Source of the DNA: Amycolatopsis tolypomycina
GTDB lineage: Bacteria; Actinomycetota; Actinomycetes; Mycobacteriales; Pseudonocardiaceae
Assembly (NCBI RefSeq): GCF_900105945.1
Contig: NZ_FNSO01000004.1
Coordinates: 4,278,001-4,342,000, forward strand
Direction: 5' to 3'
Length of the DNA stretch: 64,000 nucleotides
A model generated the notes under the pieces. It did no database searches. It saw only the letters and a list, made by a program, of their open reading frames with translations, and had not been told where the DNA came from. Shown here one piece after another: positions 1-7,393 of this stretch (positions within the stretch are counted from its first letter, which is position 1; every line of letters starts with the position of its first letter). The position numbers were made by a program, and so were the translations under genes.

Positions 1-368
1 ACCTGCCGACGACCGCCGACGGGATGCTGGCCTACCTCAACTCCCAGCCCAGCTCCCAGAAGGACAACCCCACGGTGCTCGGCAAGGCCGTGTGGGGGCT
101 CGCCTACGAGCAGGTCCTCCAGCCTGCCTCCTACGCGGCGCTGTTCGAGGCGGCGGCGAGGACACCGGGGCTGATGGCCCTGGACCACGTCACCGACGGC
201 GCCGGCCGCCCGGGTGTCGGGATCAGGTTCCCGGTGGAACCTGGTGACAGCCCGAAAGCGCAGCCGATCGTGATGGTCTTCGACGCCACCACGTACCAGT
301 TCCTGGGAACGACCGACAGTGCGGTGACGGTGAAGACCTACGTCGACCGGGCGGGGCAGCGTCCCTGA
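1..368 (+). CDS. CU044_5270-type protein, C-terminal part (5' end outside window)
   Basis: The reading frame is open from the first bases (Leu-Pro-Thr-Thr-Ala-Asp-Gly precedes the first Met at 24), so the gene begins before the window and only about 120 residues are present. The pattern LPTTxxxMLAYL, then a helical stretch, then GRPGVGIRF and VFDATTYQFLG resembles the C-terminus of the actinobacterial CU044_5270 family, usually encoded beside an ECF sigma factor and anchored by one membrane segment. Neither the segment nor the sigma gene is visible here. Family call is by pattern recognition; the function is unknown. Confidence 0.6.
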   Translation, partial: LPTTADGMLAYLNSQPSSQKDNPTVLGKAVWGLAYEQVLQPASYAALFEAAARTPGLMALDHVTDGAGRPGVGIRFPVEPGDSPKAQPIVMVFDATTYQFLGTTDSAVTVKTYVDRAGQRP

Positions 369-374
369 GCGGAG

Positions 375-412
375 CCGGGCGGCTGACCAGTGCGAACGCA
401 CCAGCCGCCCGG
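375..412 (+). terminator. hairpin after the first gene
   Basis: CCGGGCGGCTG (375-385) pairs perfectly with CAGCCGCCCGG (402-412), and the intervening bases hold a second small hairpin, GTGCG-AA-CGCAC. It starts 7 bases after the stop codon. There is no T-run, as is common in high-GC actinobacteria. Confidence 0.55.
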
Positions 413-453
413 TTCACGCAACCATTCCGGGCTCTCACCCGTGCATTAGAGGT

Positions 454-1329
454 GTGAGGACCTCTTCGGATCGACGACGGCAGTTCCGGGCACGAGCGGT
501 GGCGGTCGCGGTGCTGGCCGGGGGCGGCCTCGCCTTCGCCCACGCCGCGACCGGGGCGACCGTCGCCGGTCCCATCCTCGCCGCGGCGGCCGGCGGCCAG
601 AGCCTGCCCGACACCGCGGCCCCGGCGCCGTCGCCGTCGCCGTCGCCCACCTTCACCCGGCCGGCCCCGAACCCGGTCCTGCCGTTCAACGCGAAGCTGA
701 CGTCCGACGACATCCCCGAGCCCGGCGGCGGGGTGCGCAGTGGTGCCTGCAGCGGCGCGCTGATCGCGCCGCAGTGGGTCATCACCGCCGGGCACTGCTT
801 CCACGACGTGAAGGACGTCCGGATCGGCGGGCGGCCGCCGTACACGATGACCGTGACCGTCGGGCGACTGAAGGACACCGATCCCGGCGGGTACACGACC
901 GAGGTCGTCGACGTCCGGCAGTCGCCCGTGAACGACCTGGCGGTGGCGAAGCTCGCCACCCCGATCGACGACATCGTCCCGATCGCGCTGGCCACCACCC
1001 GGCCGGTGCTCGGGAAGCAGCTCCAGTTCGCCGGCTGGGGCTCCCTGTCCGCGACCGTGCTCGGCCCGTCCGACCACCTCAAGCGCGGCAGGTTCAAGGT
1101 GTCGGGCATCAACCAGGCGACCCTCCAGGCCCAGCCGGTCGGCACCCGCACGGTGGAGAACGGGCCGTGCCCGGAGGACTCCGGCGGCCCGTTCTTCGTC
1201 TCCGACGACGACCGCACCGCAACCCTGGTGGCCATCGTCAACACCGGGCCGCCGTGCCCGCAGCCCGGCCCCGAGACGATCGCGCGGGTGGACGTCGTGG
1301 CGGACTGGATCCGCGAGCAGATCGGCTGA
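454..1329 (+). CDS. Secreted trypsin-like serine protease (S1 family)
   Basis: A 291-aa precursor with a basic N-terminus followed by a hydrophobic Ala/Val/Gly stretch (about residues 11-45), read as an export signal, then a Pro/Ser-rich linker (APSPSPSPTFTRPAP). The catalytic triad is visible: His in ITAGHCF, Asp in NDLAVAKL and Ser in PEDSGGPFF, where the usual GDSGGP has Glu in place of Gly. The length suits a single trypsin domain. GTG at 454 is the chosen start; GTG at 452 is out of frame. It is convergent with the TetR gene, separated by one base. An extracellular protease is likely; the specificity pocket is not assigned. Confidence 0.85.
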   Translation: MRTSSDRRRQFRARAVAVAVLAGGGLAFAHAATGATVAGPILAAAAGGQSLPDTAAPAPSPSPSPTFTRPAPNPVLPFNAKLTSDDIPEPGGGVRSGACSGALIAPQWVITAGHCFHDVKDVRIGGRPPYTMTVTVGRLKDTDPGGYTTEVVDVRQSPVNDLAVAKLATPIDDIVPIALATTRPVLGKQLQFAGWGSLSATVLGPSDHLKRGRFKVSGINQATLQAQPVGTRTVENGPCPEDSGGPFFVSDDDRTATLVAIVNTGPPCPQPGPETIARVDVVADWIREQIG

Positions 1330-1330
1330 G

Positions 1331-1966
1331 TCACCCGTTCCGCAGGGCGGCCAGCTCCTCGGCGATCAGCAGGTCCGGGTCGAACTTCATGCCGGCGAAG
1401 TGGCCGGCCAGCTCCAGCGAGAGCACCCCGTGGAGGCGGGTCCAGAAGGACAGCGCGCGGTGCAGGGCGGCGGCCGGCGCGGGGCTGCCGCCTGCCCACT
1501 CGCGGTGGGTCTCGAGGTGCGTGTCGAACGACGTCGGCGGCTCCTCCCCCGCTTCCTCGGCGCAGGCCTCGATCAGCACGGCCATCACCTCCGCCGAGAT
1601 CGCGGTGGTGTCGCCGGGCGCGTGGTAGCCGGGCACGGGCGTGCCGTAGATGAGGAAGTACCGCTGCGGGTCGCTGCGCGCCCAGTCGCAGACGGTCGTC
1701 GCCAACCCGGTCACGCCCGCCCCCGCGTGACGGGCCGCGCGGACCGTGTCGGCGAGGCTGCGGTAGGCGTCCCGGATGAGGGCGGTGATCAGCTCGTCGC
1801 GGCTCGCGAAGTACCGGTACAGGGCCGGGCCGCTCATGCCGACCTGCTTGGCGATGGCGTTGAGCGACAGCGCGGGCACCCCGGCCGCCGCGATCTGCTC
1901 CCACGCGTGGCGCTTGATCTCCTCGCGCACCTGGGCCCGGTAACGCTCTCGCGGGGTCTCGTTCAC
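1331..1966 (-). CDS. TetR/AcrR-family repressor (WHG-type C-terminal domain)
   Basis: A 211-aa protein with an N-terminal TetR helix-turn-helix at about residues 15-60 (LNAIAKQVGMSGPALYRYFASRDELITALI). The C-terminal ligand domain resembles the WHG/TetR_C_13 group. It is divergent from the secreted SRPBCC gene at 2059. The about 90-base gap contains AT-rich sequence unusual for this window (around 1975-2035), a plausible shared promoter/operator. It probably represses the SRPBCC-membrane protein pair and itself; the ligand is unknown. Confidence 0.85.
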   Translation of the reverse strand: MNETPRERYRAQVREEIKRHAWEQIAAAGVPALSLNAIAKQVGMSGPALYRYFASRDELITALIRDAYRSLADTVRAARHAGAGVTGLATTVCDWARSDPQRYFLIYGTPVPGYHAPGDTTAISAEVMAVLIEACAEEAGEEPPTSFDTHLETHREWAGGSPAPAAALHRALSFWTRLHGVLSLELAGHFAGMKFDPDLLIAEELAALRNG

Positions 1967-2058
1967 GGTTAGAGGCTATCACTTTCACTATTGACACTCA
2001 CGTCCGTCTGGTTATAGCTTCTAACTACAACAACAGGCACTAACACCCAGGAGGACAC

Positions 2059-2646
2059 GTGCTGCGTACCGCACTGCTCGCACTTTCGGTCACCGCGGGC
2101 CTCACCGGCACCGCCGCCGCGGCCGCGGCCACCCCGGCGACGGCCCTGACCTGCCACGGCGTGGGCATCGACCCGGCCGCCCGGCTCCACTACCGGGCCG
2201 AGACGCTGATCAAGGCGCCGGCCGCCGCGGTCTGGAAGCTGCACACCGACGTGGCCGGCTGGCCCGCGTGGCAGCCCGCCGTCACCAGCGCGCAACGGCT
2301 CGACACCGGGCCGCTGCGGCCGGGTTCGCGGTTCCGCTGGACCACACCGGTGCCGCCCACCCCCACGACGCCGGCCACGACGCTGGTCATCACGTCGAGC
2401 GTCGAGCAGCTGCGGCCGGGCCGGTGCGTCCGCTGGACCGGGCCGGCGATCGGCGACGGCCTGCGCATCGACCGCGGCGTGCACGTCTGGACGTTCACGC
2501 CGATGCGGGGTGGCGTGCTCGTGCGCACCGAAGAGAGCTGGACGGGCGAGCAGGTCGAGGCCGACCCCGCCACCGCCCTCCGCTACCTGGGCGCCGGGCT
2601 CGACGCCTGGCTCGCCGACCTCAAGACCACCGCCGAAGCGCGCTGA
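2059..2646 (+). CDS. Exported SRPBCC (START-like) domain protein
   Basis: GTG start with a strong AGGAGG about 6 bases upstream. The first about 30 residues (MLRTALLALSVTAGLTG and Ala-rich tail) form a signal peptide. The rest matches the polyketide cyclase/SRPBCC fold: ETLIKAPAAAVWKLHTDVAGWPAWQP near residues 52-78 and a C-terminal helix (ALRYLGAGLDAWLADLK). SRPBCC domains bind hydrophobic ligands; an exported member is less common. It is followed by a small membrane protein 20 bases downstream, and the two probably form an operon controlled by the divergent TetR. Confidence 0.75.
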   Translation: MLRTALLALSVTAGLTGTAAAAAATPATALTCHGVGIDPAARLHYRAETLIKAPAAAVWKLHTDVAGWPAWQPAVTSAQRLDTGPLRPGSRFRWTTPVPPTPTTPATTLVITSSVEQLRPGRCVRWTGPAIGDGLRIDRGVHVWTFTPMRGGVLVRTEESWTGEQVEADPATALRYLGAGLDAWLADLKTTAEAR

Positions 2647-2665
2647 ACCCGGCAAGGAGCAGACG

Positions 2666-2989
2666 ATGACTGTCACCACCCCGCAGCCGCACCGCACCTC
2701 GAGGGCCGTGCTCGTCGCGGCCTGGGCCGTTCCGGTCATGGTGGCCGGCCAGTTCGCCCTGTTGTCCGGCGTGCCCATCGCCGTCGTGCTGATCGGCTCG
2801 CTGCGCCGGCGGCGGCACCGCCGGTGGGCTGCCGCTCTCGCCACGGTCTACGCCACCGCGCTGGTGCTGTGGCTGGCCGGGCCGAGCACCGCGCCGAGCC
2901 TGTCGAAGTTCCTGAGCCCGGTGGCCACGGCGCTGTTCACCGCGGCCGGCGTCGTGGTCGCGGTCGCCGTCAGCCGGCGTGCCCGATGA
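2666..2989 (+). CDS. Small hypothetical membrane protein
   Basis: 107 aa starting at ATG 2666 with AAGGAG about 8 bases upstream. Three hydrophobic segments are visible (about residues 15-45, 52-70 and 80-103) with an RRRRHRR cytoplasmic loop. No family is recognised. It sits directly behind the exported SRPBCC gene, and its last 20 bases overlap the end of the convergent ZIP transporter gene. Confidence 0.6.
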   Translation: MTVTTPQPHRTSRAVLVAAWAVPVMVAGQFALLSGVPIAVVLIGSLRRRRHRRWAAALATVYATALVLWLAGPSTAPSLSKFLSPVATALFTAAGVVVAVAVSRRAR

Positions 2990-3722
2990 CGAACGCCGTC
3001 AGGAAGCCGGCCGTGGCGAGCAGGCCGGTGTAGAGCTCGGTGCGCTCGAACGCCTCCGGGATCATGGTGTCGGCGATCATCGCGAGGATCGCTCCCGCGG
3101 CCACCGCCGTGATCGCGGCGACCGTCGCGGGGGACGCGGTCCGCAGCAGGAGGTTGCCGAGCAGCGCCGCGACCCCGCTGGCCAGCGCGATGCCGCTCCA
3201 CACACCGAAGACGTACCGCGCGCCGCGGCCGGCGGTCTTCATGCCGGCGGCGCTGGAGAGGCCTTCGGGGACGTTCGAGATGAACACGGCCGCAAGCACG
3301 GTGACGCCGATGCCGCCACCGCCGAGCAGGGACACGCCGAGCACCACCGACTCCGGGATCCCGTCCAGCAGCGCGCCGACGGCGATGGCCGCCCCGCTGC
3401 CCGCGGTGTCCTGTTCGGACGGTTGCTGCCCACCGGACCGCTTGCGGTGCCGGGCTCCCCGGCGCGCGAGGAGCACGTTGATCACGACGTAGACGACCGC
3501 GCCGCCGAGGAACCCGGCGGCGGTCGGCCACAGCCCGCCGGACCGCTGCGCCTCGTCGACGAGGTCGAAGGCGAGCGCGGAGATGAGCACCCCGGCCCCG
3601 AAGGCCATGATCCCGGCGACCACCCGCCGCGACACCCGCACCCACCAGGCGACGGCGGCGCCGAGCACCAGCGCCACCCCGCCGACGAGGCCCCAGAGCC
3701 CCGCCTCTGCCCATTGCGGCAC
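2970..3722 (-). CDS. ZIP-family divalent metal transporter
   Basis: 250 aa from GTG 3722, chosen because AAGGGG lies 7 bases upstream; upstream codons in the frame are Arg/Pro-rich and not protein-like. About eight hydrophobic segments. The metal-site signatures are present: AVGALLDGIPESVVLGVSL (HxxPE reduced to DGIPES in TM4) and FISNVPEGLSSA (NxPEG in TM5). A His-rich loop (RGARHRKRSGG) lies between TM3 and TM4. Likely imports or exports Zn, Fe or Mn; the replaced TM4 His suggests altered metal coordination, as in several actinobacterial ZIP homologues. Confidence 0.8.
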   Translation of the reverse strand: MPQWAEAGLWGLVGGVALVLGAAVAWWVRVSRRVVAGIMAFGAGVLISALAFDLVDEAQRSGGLWPTAAGFLGGAVVYVVINVLLARRGARHRKRSGGQQPSEQDTAGSGAAIAVGALLDGIPESVVLGVSLLGGGGIGVTVLAAVFISNVPEGLSSAAGMKTAGRGARYVFGVWSGIALASGVAALLGNLLLRTASPATVAAITAVAAGAILAMIADTMIPEAFERTELYTGLLATAGFLTAFVIGHAG

Positions 3723-3838
3723 GTGCGTCCCCTTCCGCAGATCATCCCGGGGAAGGACTACCCGGCGCCGCCGCCGGAAACACCCGGTGAGTAAACACCG
3801 CCAGGCCGGGTACGCCTCCCGTGAAGGAGGAATCGCCC

Positions 3839-4237
3839 GTGCAAGTGAACTGGGGCGCGGCGGGTGAGCCCGGCTGGCACGTGCTCGACGTCGGCGCAGG
3901 GGGCACCGCGGGACTGGCGTCCGCACGCCGGTGGGCCGAGGCCAGGCTGGCTTCGCTCACCGAGGCGGACCGGGTCGACGCCATGATCGTGGTCGGGGAA
4001 CTGCTGGAGAACGCCTACGTCCACGCGACCGGCCCCCACCAGCTGCGGATCCACCTCGCGCGCGACCCGTGCGAGGTGACCGTGGCCGTCGCCGACACCG
4101 GCACGGGCGAACCCCGGCTGCGGGTGCCGGGCCGCACGGGCGGCCGCGGCCTGCAGCTCGTCGACGAGCTCGCCCAGGCCTGGGGCGTGAGCCACCACGA
4201 CGACGGCAAGGTCGTCTGGGCCCGGCTGGCCTGCTAG
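3839..4237 (+). CDS. RsbW-like ATP-binding anti-sigma/regulatory protein
   Basis: 132 aa from GTG 3839; GGAGG at 3826-3830 favours it over GTG 3821. HATPase_c_2 motifs are visible: an N box with VVGELLENAYVHAT, a G1 box with VADTGTGEPRLR, and a GGRGLQLVDELAQAWG lid and G2 region. Such single-domain GHKL proteins act as anti-sigma kinases or partners of STAS anti-antagonists in actinobacteria. It stands alone, convergent with the type VII cassette and sharing three bases with its last gene. Confidence 0.8.
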   Translation: MQVNWGAAGEPGWHVLDVGAGGTAGLASARRWAEARLASLTEADRVDAMIVVGELLENAYVHATGPHQLRIHLARDPCEVTVAVADTGTGEPRLRVPGRTGGRGLQLVDELAQAWGVSHHDDGKVVWARLAC

Positions 4238-4851
4238 CGGCCGTTCCAGTGGACGACGTCGGGGTACTCGACGAACTTCCGCAGGTGCTGCTGCTCGGCG
4301 CGGCCGTGGATGGGGAGCTTGAAGACCGAGCCGTCCGGCCAGGTCAGCGTGCTCCTCCGGAAGCTGAGCGCCGGCGCCTGCGGCTTGCGCGCTTCCCAGA
4401 CGATCCGCGGCGGCGGCGCGTCGGCCGGATCGGTGGCAGTCGCCCCGGTGTCGACCACCGCCAGGCACGACGGCGAACACGCCAGCCACGCGCCGTCCAC
4501 GGACCGCAGCCGGTCGACGAGGTCGAGCGCCATCGCGTTCTCCGGGCCCGTGACGCCGATCGTCCGCCCGAACGGGAGTACCGGGCGTTCGCCGTGCGCC
4601 AGGAGGAAGACGCCGAACACCACAGCGCCGATCCCGCGCAGGATGTTCCAGAAGAACCGCCTGATGAGCCGCTTCCCCTTGATCGTGCCGTCCTCACGGC
4701 GGCCGGGGACGTCGTAGCCCACGTCGGTGTCGCCGAGGTGCAGCACGATGACCGGCTCGCGCCACCGGTCCCGCAGCAGCGCCTCGACCCGCTCGCGGTG
4801 CCCGGGCCGGACCTTGGTCTCCTCGGCCCAGTTGTCGATGCGCTCGCTCAA
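4234..4851 (-). CDS. Hypothetical membrane protein of the type VII-associated operon
   Basis: 205 aa if started at TTG 4851, the only start candidate near the end of the preceding gene; the TTG overlaps that gene's TGA. There is one clear membrane segment (ILRGIGAVVFGVFLLAHG, about residues 72-90) with Lys/Arg-rich flanks (KGKRLIRRFFW). The N-terminal region (residues 1-70) is soluble and charged; the C-terminal part has beta-rich sequence. No family is recognised. As the last gene behind a candidate secreted protein it could be a membrane-anchored partner or immunity-type protein; that is inference from position only. Confidence 0.6.
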   Translation of the reverse strand: MSERIDNWAEETKVRPGHRERVEALLRDRWREPVIVLHLGDTDVGYDVPGRREDGTIKGKRLIRRFFWNILRGIGAVVFGVFLLAHGERPVLPFGRTIGVTGPENAMALDLVDRLRSVDGAWLACSPSCLAVVDTGATATDPADAPPPRIVWEARKPQAPALSFRRSTLTWPDGSVFKLPIHGRAEQQHLRKFVEYPDVVHWNGR

Positions 4852-5975
4852 ATGTCCAGGTCCCTGCGGGTCTCCTCCGGGCTGCGGTCCCCGCCGATCT
4901 CGCTCTTGTCGAACCACGGTTCGTCCCCCTCCGGCGTGACCGCTTCCTTGCCTTCGGCGAACGCGCCCTTGCCCGCCCCGATGCCGGCCTTGACGCCCGC
5001 ACCGGCGAGGAACGGCTTGACGCCGGCGTCGGTGCCGAACATCGTGGTGAGCACCCGGTTGCTCGGCTGGAAGCCCTGCGCCGCCGTACCGATGCCGAAC
5101 TTCGTCTCGCCGGGCAGCACGCCGATGCGCAGCTTGCGGGCGAAGACCTCCATCTTGCCGGAGTACCGGACCAGGTACTCCATGAACTTGTCGAGCAGCT
5201 TGCCGAACTTGCCGAGGTAGCGTGTCACCTTCTGCAGCACGCTGGCCGCCTTGGCGATGGACGCGGTCATCGCCGCCGCGACCGAGCCGCCGAAGCTGAT
5301 CACCGACGCCGCCAGCGCGGGCAGCCACAGGGTGATCAGCCAGGACACCAGCTCGGTGATGATCCCCTTGATCACCTCTTCGATGACCACCATGACCATC
5401 GACCACATCTGCAGCACCTCGGCCACCGAGCCGGCGGCCGAGCCGATGCCGCGGATGCCGGAGGAGAAGTCGCCGAGGGCCTCCTTCGCCGCGTTGCCCG
5501 CTTCGTCGACCCACTCGGCCAGCGCGGTGTCGCCGGTGCGCTCGAAGTCGTCGGCGAGGGCGACGAAGCCCTGGGCGATCGTGACGAAGTTCTCCGAGGC
5601 GTGGCCGATGGCCGGGCCGTCGCCGGTGACCTGGTGCAGCGCGTCCTGCAGCGGCTGGACCAGTTCGAGGAGCATGTTGAGGCCGTGGCTGACCAGCCAG
5701 CCGATCGGGTCCATCGCGAAGGTGACCATGTCGGCCGCGGCGGCACCCACGAAGGCCGCGCCGTCACCCACCAGCGCCGCGCCCGCGGACGCCAGCTCGC
5801 CCGGGCCGTCGGCCTCGGCGGCCTGCTGCGCGTGCTCGCCGATCTTCTTGCCCGCCTTGTAGGCGGTGCCGGCCACCGGCACGAACCCGGCCGCGCGGTC
5901 GAGGTTCGCGCCCATGCTCTCGTCGTAGGCCTCGACGTTCAGCGCGTCGGCGATGCTCTTCTTCGGCTCGGTCAT
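4848..5975 (-). CDS. Large hydrophobic type VII-associated protein (candidate secretion substrate)
   Basis: 375 aa starting at ATG 5975, four-base overlap with the EspC-like gene. Hydrophobic Gly/Ala-rich segments occur at about residues 60-80, 85-105, 180-200 and 205-225. The middle is helical with EVLQMWSMVMVVIEEVIKG followed by WLITLWLPALAASVISFGG. Predicted long helices and a charged C-terminus (PEGDEPWFDKSEIGGD) resemble PPE/LXG-like substrates of ESX systems, but no toxin domain is recognised. Position between an EspC-like gene and a membrane protein supports a secreted or membrane-inserted role. Confidence 0.6.
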   Translation of the reverse strand: MTEPKKSIADALNVEAYDESMGANLDRAAGFVPVAGTAYKAGKKIGEHAQQAAEADGPGELASAGAALVGDGAAFVGAAAADMVTFAMDPIGWLVSHGLNMLLELVQPLQDALHQVTGDGPAIGHASENFVTIAQGFVALADDFERTGDTALAEWVDEAGNAAKEALGDFSSGIRGIGSAAGSVAEVLQMWSMVMVVIEEVIKGIITELVSWLITLWLPALAASVISFGGSVAAAMTASIAKAASVLQKVTRYLGKFGKLLDKFMEYLVRYSGKMEVFARKLRIGVLPGETKFGIGTAAQGFQPSNRVLTTMFGTDAGVKPFLAGAGVKAGIGAGKGAFAEGKEAVTPEGDEPWFDKSEIGGDRSPEETRRDLDI

Positions 5976-6307
5976 TCGCCCTGCCCGATCGCGTCGATCT
6001 GCGCCTCGTGCCTGCCGAAGGCGATCTTCCCGGCGTCTTCCATCCCCTGGTACATCTCCGCTGCCTTGGTGAGCTTGGTGGTGAACCCGTCCACGCCGTC
6101 CTTGAGGTCGGTGAGCAGCGAGCGCAGCTCGGCGAGGCGGTCGGTGTAGCCCTGCTTGGCCCAAAGGCCGACGAGCCCCCACGCTTCGTTCGTCACGTCG
6201 GCGGCGTCGATCTTGGCGCCGAACTTGTCGGCTTCCTGCTCGTAGAACGGCAGCTGCTTGGCGTAGGCGGAGATCGCCCCGATGTTCGTCTGGATTCCGT
6301 CTGGCAT
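5972..6307 (-). CDS. EspC/WXG100-like ESX secretion-associated protein
   Basis: 111 aa, all-helical. It has a Trp-containing turn between two helices (NEAWGLVGLWAKQGYT, about residues 42-57) and the length of the EspC/DUF2580 family, which forms helical hairpins exported by or attached to type VII machinery. It is followed by the hydrophobic protein gene with an ATGA overlap and preceded 11 bases away by the YbaB-like gene. The classical WxG is degenerate (AWG), which fits EspC-type rather than EsxA-type proteins. Confidence 0.7.
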   Translation of the reverse strand: MPDGIQTNIGAISAYAKQLPFYEQEADKFGAKIDAADVTNEAWGLVGLWAKQGYTDRLAELRSLLTDLKDGVDGFTTKLTKAAEMYQGMEDAGKIAFGRHEAQIDAIGQGE

Positions 6308-6318
6308 CGCGGATTTCC

Positions 6319-6822
6319 CTAGGATCGGCGGAGGATGGGGCCCTGGTCGAAGTCGTCGTCGTCACCGGCCGCGGGGCGGCGGGCGGGCCGCGGTGCCCCT
6401 TCCGGCCGCCGCGGCTGTGCCTCCGACGCGGGCTCGGCCGCCGCGGTTCCGAACGCTTCCGCCTGGGCTTCGCGCACCCGCGCCGAGACGTCGACGCCGA
6501 ACGCGTCGCCGAAGGTCTCGTCCACGACGGCGGCCTGCTGCTGCGCGGCCCCGGCCACGGCCCGGCGGATCGTGTCCATGATCGTCGCGGCCAGCTGCCC
6601 GGCCTCGACGCGGGTGGCCCCGGCGGTGAGCCGCAGGTCGGTGACGGTGCCCCCGGCACCCGCGGTGACCGTCACGGTGCCGTCCGGCGAGGTGACCGTG
6701 GTCTCCAGGCGGGCGATCCGCTCCTGCATGTCGCCGACACCGGCGAAGCGGGCCTCGGCCTGCCGCACCTTGTACTGGAAGTTCTGGAACTGGGCGATCA
6801 GCTCGTCCATCTGGGCGGACAT
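6319..6822 (-). CDS. YbaB/EbfC-family nucleoid-associated-like protein
   Basis: 167 aa from ATG 6822 with GGGAGA upstream. The N-terminal half is the YbaB fold: helix MDELIAQFQNFQYKVRQAEAR, a beta hairpin TVTSPDGTVTVTAGAGGTVTDLRL and helix QLAATIMDTIRRAVAGAAQQQ. The C-terminal tail (residues about 125-167) is Pro/Arg/Asp-rich and disordered, ending DDDDFDQGPILRRS. YbaB-like proteins with such tails are often encoded first in actinobacterial ESX-associated cassettes. An alternative ATG at 6900 would add 26 residues, including a repeated (T/N)E(T/I)R motif. Confidence 0.75.
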   Translation of the reverse strand: MSAQMDELIAQFQNFQYKVRQAEARFAGVGDMQERIARLETTVTSPDGTVTVTAGAGGTVTDLRLTAGATRVEAGQLAATIMDTIRRAVAGAAQQQAAVVDETFGDAFGVDVSARVREAQAEAFGTAAAEPASEAQPRRPEGAPRPARRPAAGDDDDFDQGPILRRS

Positions 6823-6831
6823 CGTGTCTCC

Positions 6832-6879
6832 CTCATTGCGGATCTCATTGCGGATCTCGGTGCGGGTCTCGGTGCGGTT
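6832..6879. repeat. Four 12-bp tandem repeats upstream of the YbaB gene
   Basis: Units CTCATTGCGGAT, CTCATTGCGGAT, CTCGGTGCGGGT and CTCGGTGCGGTT follow each other without gaps. The first two are identical. Being a multiple of three, they keep the upstream in-frame extension of the YbaB gene open and would encode a Thr/Asn-Glu-Thr/Ile-Arg repeat if translation began at 6900. Confidence 0.8.
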
Positions 6880-6944
6880 CGGGGCCTGTGTCCGCATCAT
6901 GACAGATCGCTTCCGCCGCCGATCGGGTTTCGCACCGATCGCGC

Positions 6945-7262
6945 TCAGATGTCGACGAGCTCCACCGTCACGGTGCAGGTGTCCCCCACCTCGAGGCCTT
7001 CGGCGACCCGGACGGCCCGCTTGAGCGGCAGGACGTAGGCCTCGCGCGCGCCGTCCGGGAAGATCGAGGTCTGCCAGCTGGTGGCCCCGATCGTCGCCCG
7101 GACGCGCACCGAACCGAAGCCGCGGCGCGGCTCGGCGGCGAGCTCCCGGACGTCTTCGGAGACGTCGGCGGGCAGGCTGACGAAGACCCAGCTGTCGGTG
7201 CGCCGGGCGTCCCATTCCCACAGCTGCGCGTCGAAGTCGATGATCACGATCCGCAGTGTCAC
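6945..7262 (-). CDS. DUF1905 domain protein
   Basis: About 105 aa. The sequence DFDAQLWEWDARRTDSWVFVSLPADVSEDVREL, then GFGSVRVRATIGATSWQTSIFPD, and YVLPLKRAVRVAEGLEVGDTCTVTVELV is the complete DUF1905 beta-barrel pattern. GTG 7262 is the likeliest start; GTG 7271 is also possible and neither has a clear ribosome-binding site. Small stand-alone DUF1905 proteins have no established function. Divergent from the tRNA synthetase gene. Confidence 0.75.
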   Translation of the reverse strand: MTLRIVIIDFDAQLWEWDARRTDSWVFVSLPADVSEDVRELAAEPRRGFGSVRVRATIGATSWQTSIFPDGAREAYVLPLKRAVRVAEGLEVGDTCTVTVELVDI

Positions 7263-7393
7263 ACGCGGCACCGATATTTTTGCGGCGTCAACCCACCGGA
7301 CGGGCCGGGCGACCGTCCCGGCTAGGCTCTTCGTCGGCGAAAACGACCACTTTCGCCGAGGCAAGCGCACCACGACGCGGGGAGAACACCCAC

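Noticed and set aside
435-1997. 520-codon minus frame over the trypsin and TetR genes
   Set aside because: Frame shadow; both real genes carry catalytic or HTH motifs.
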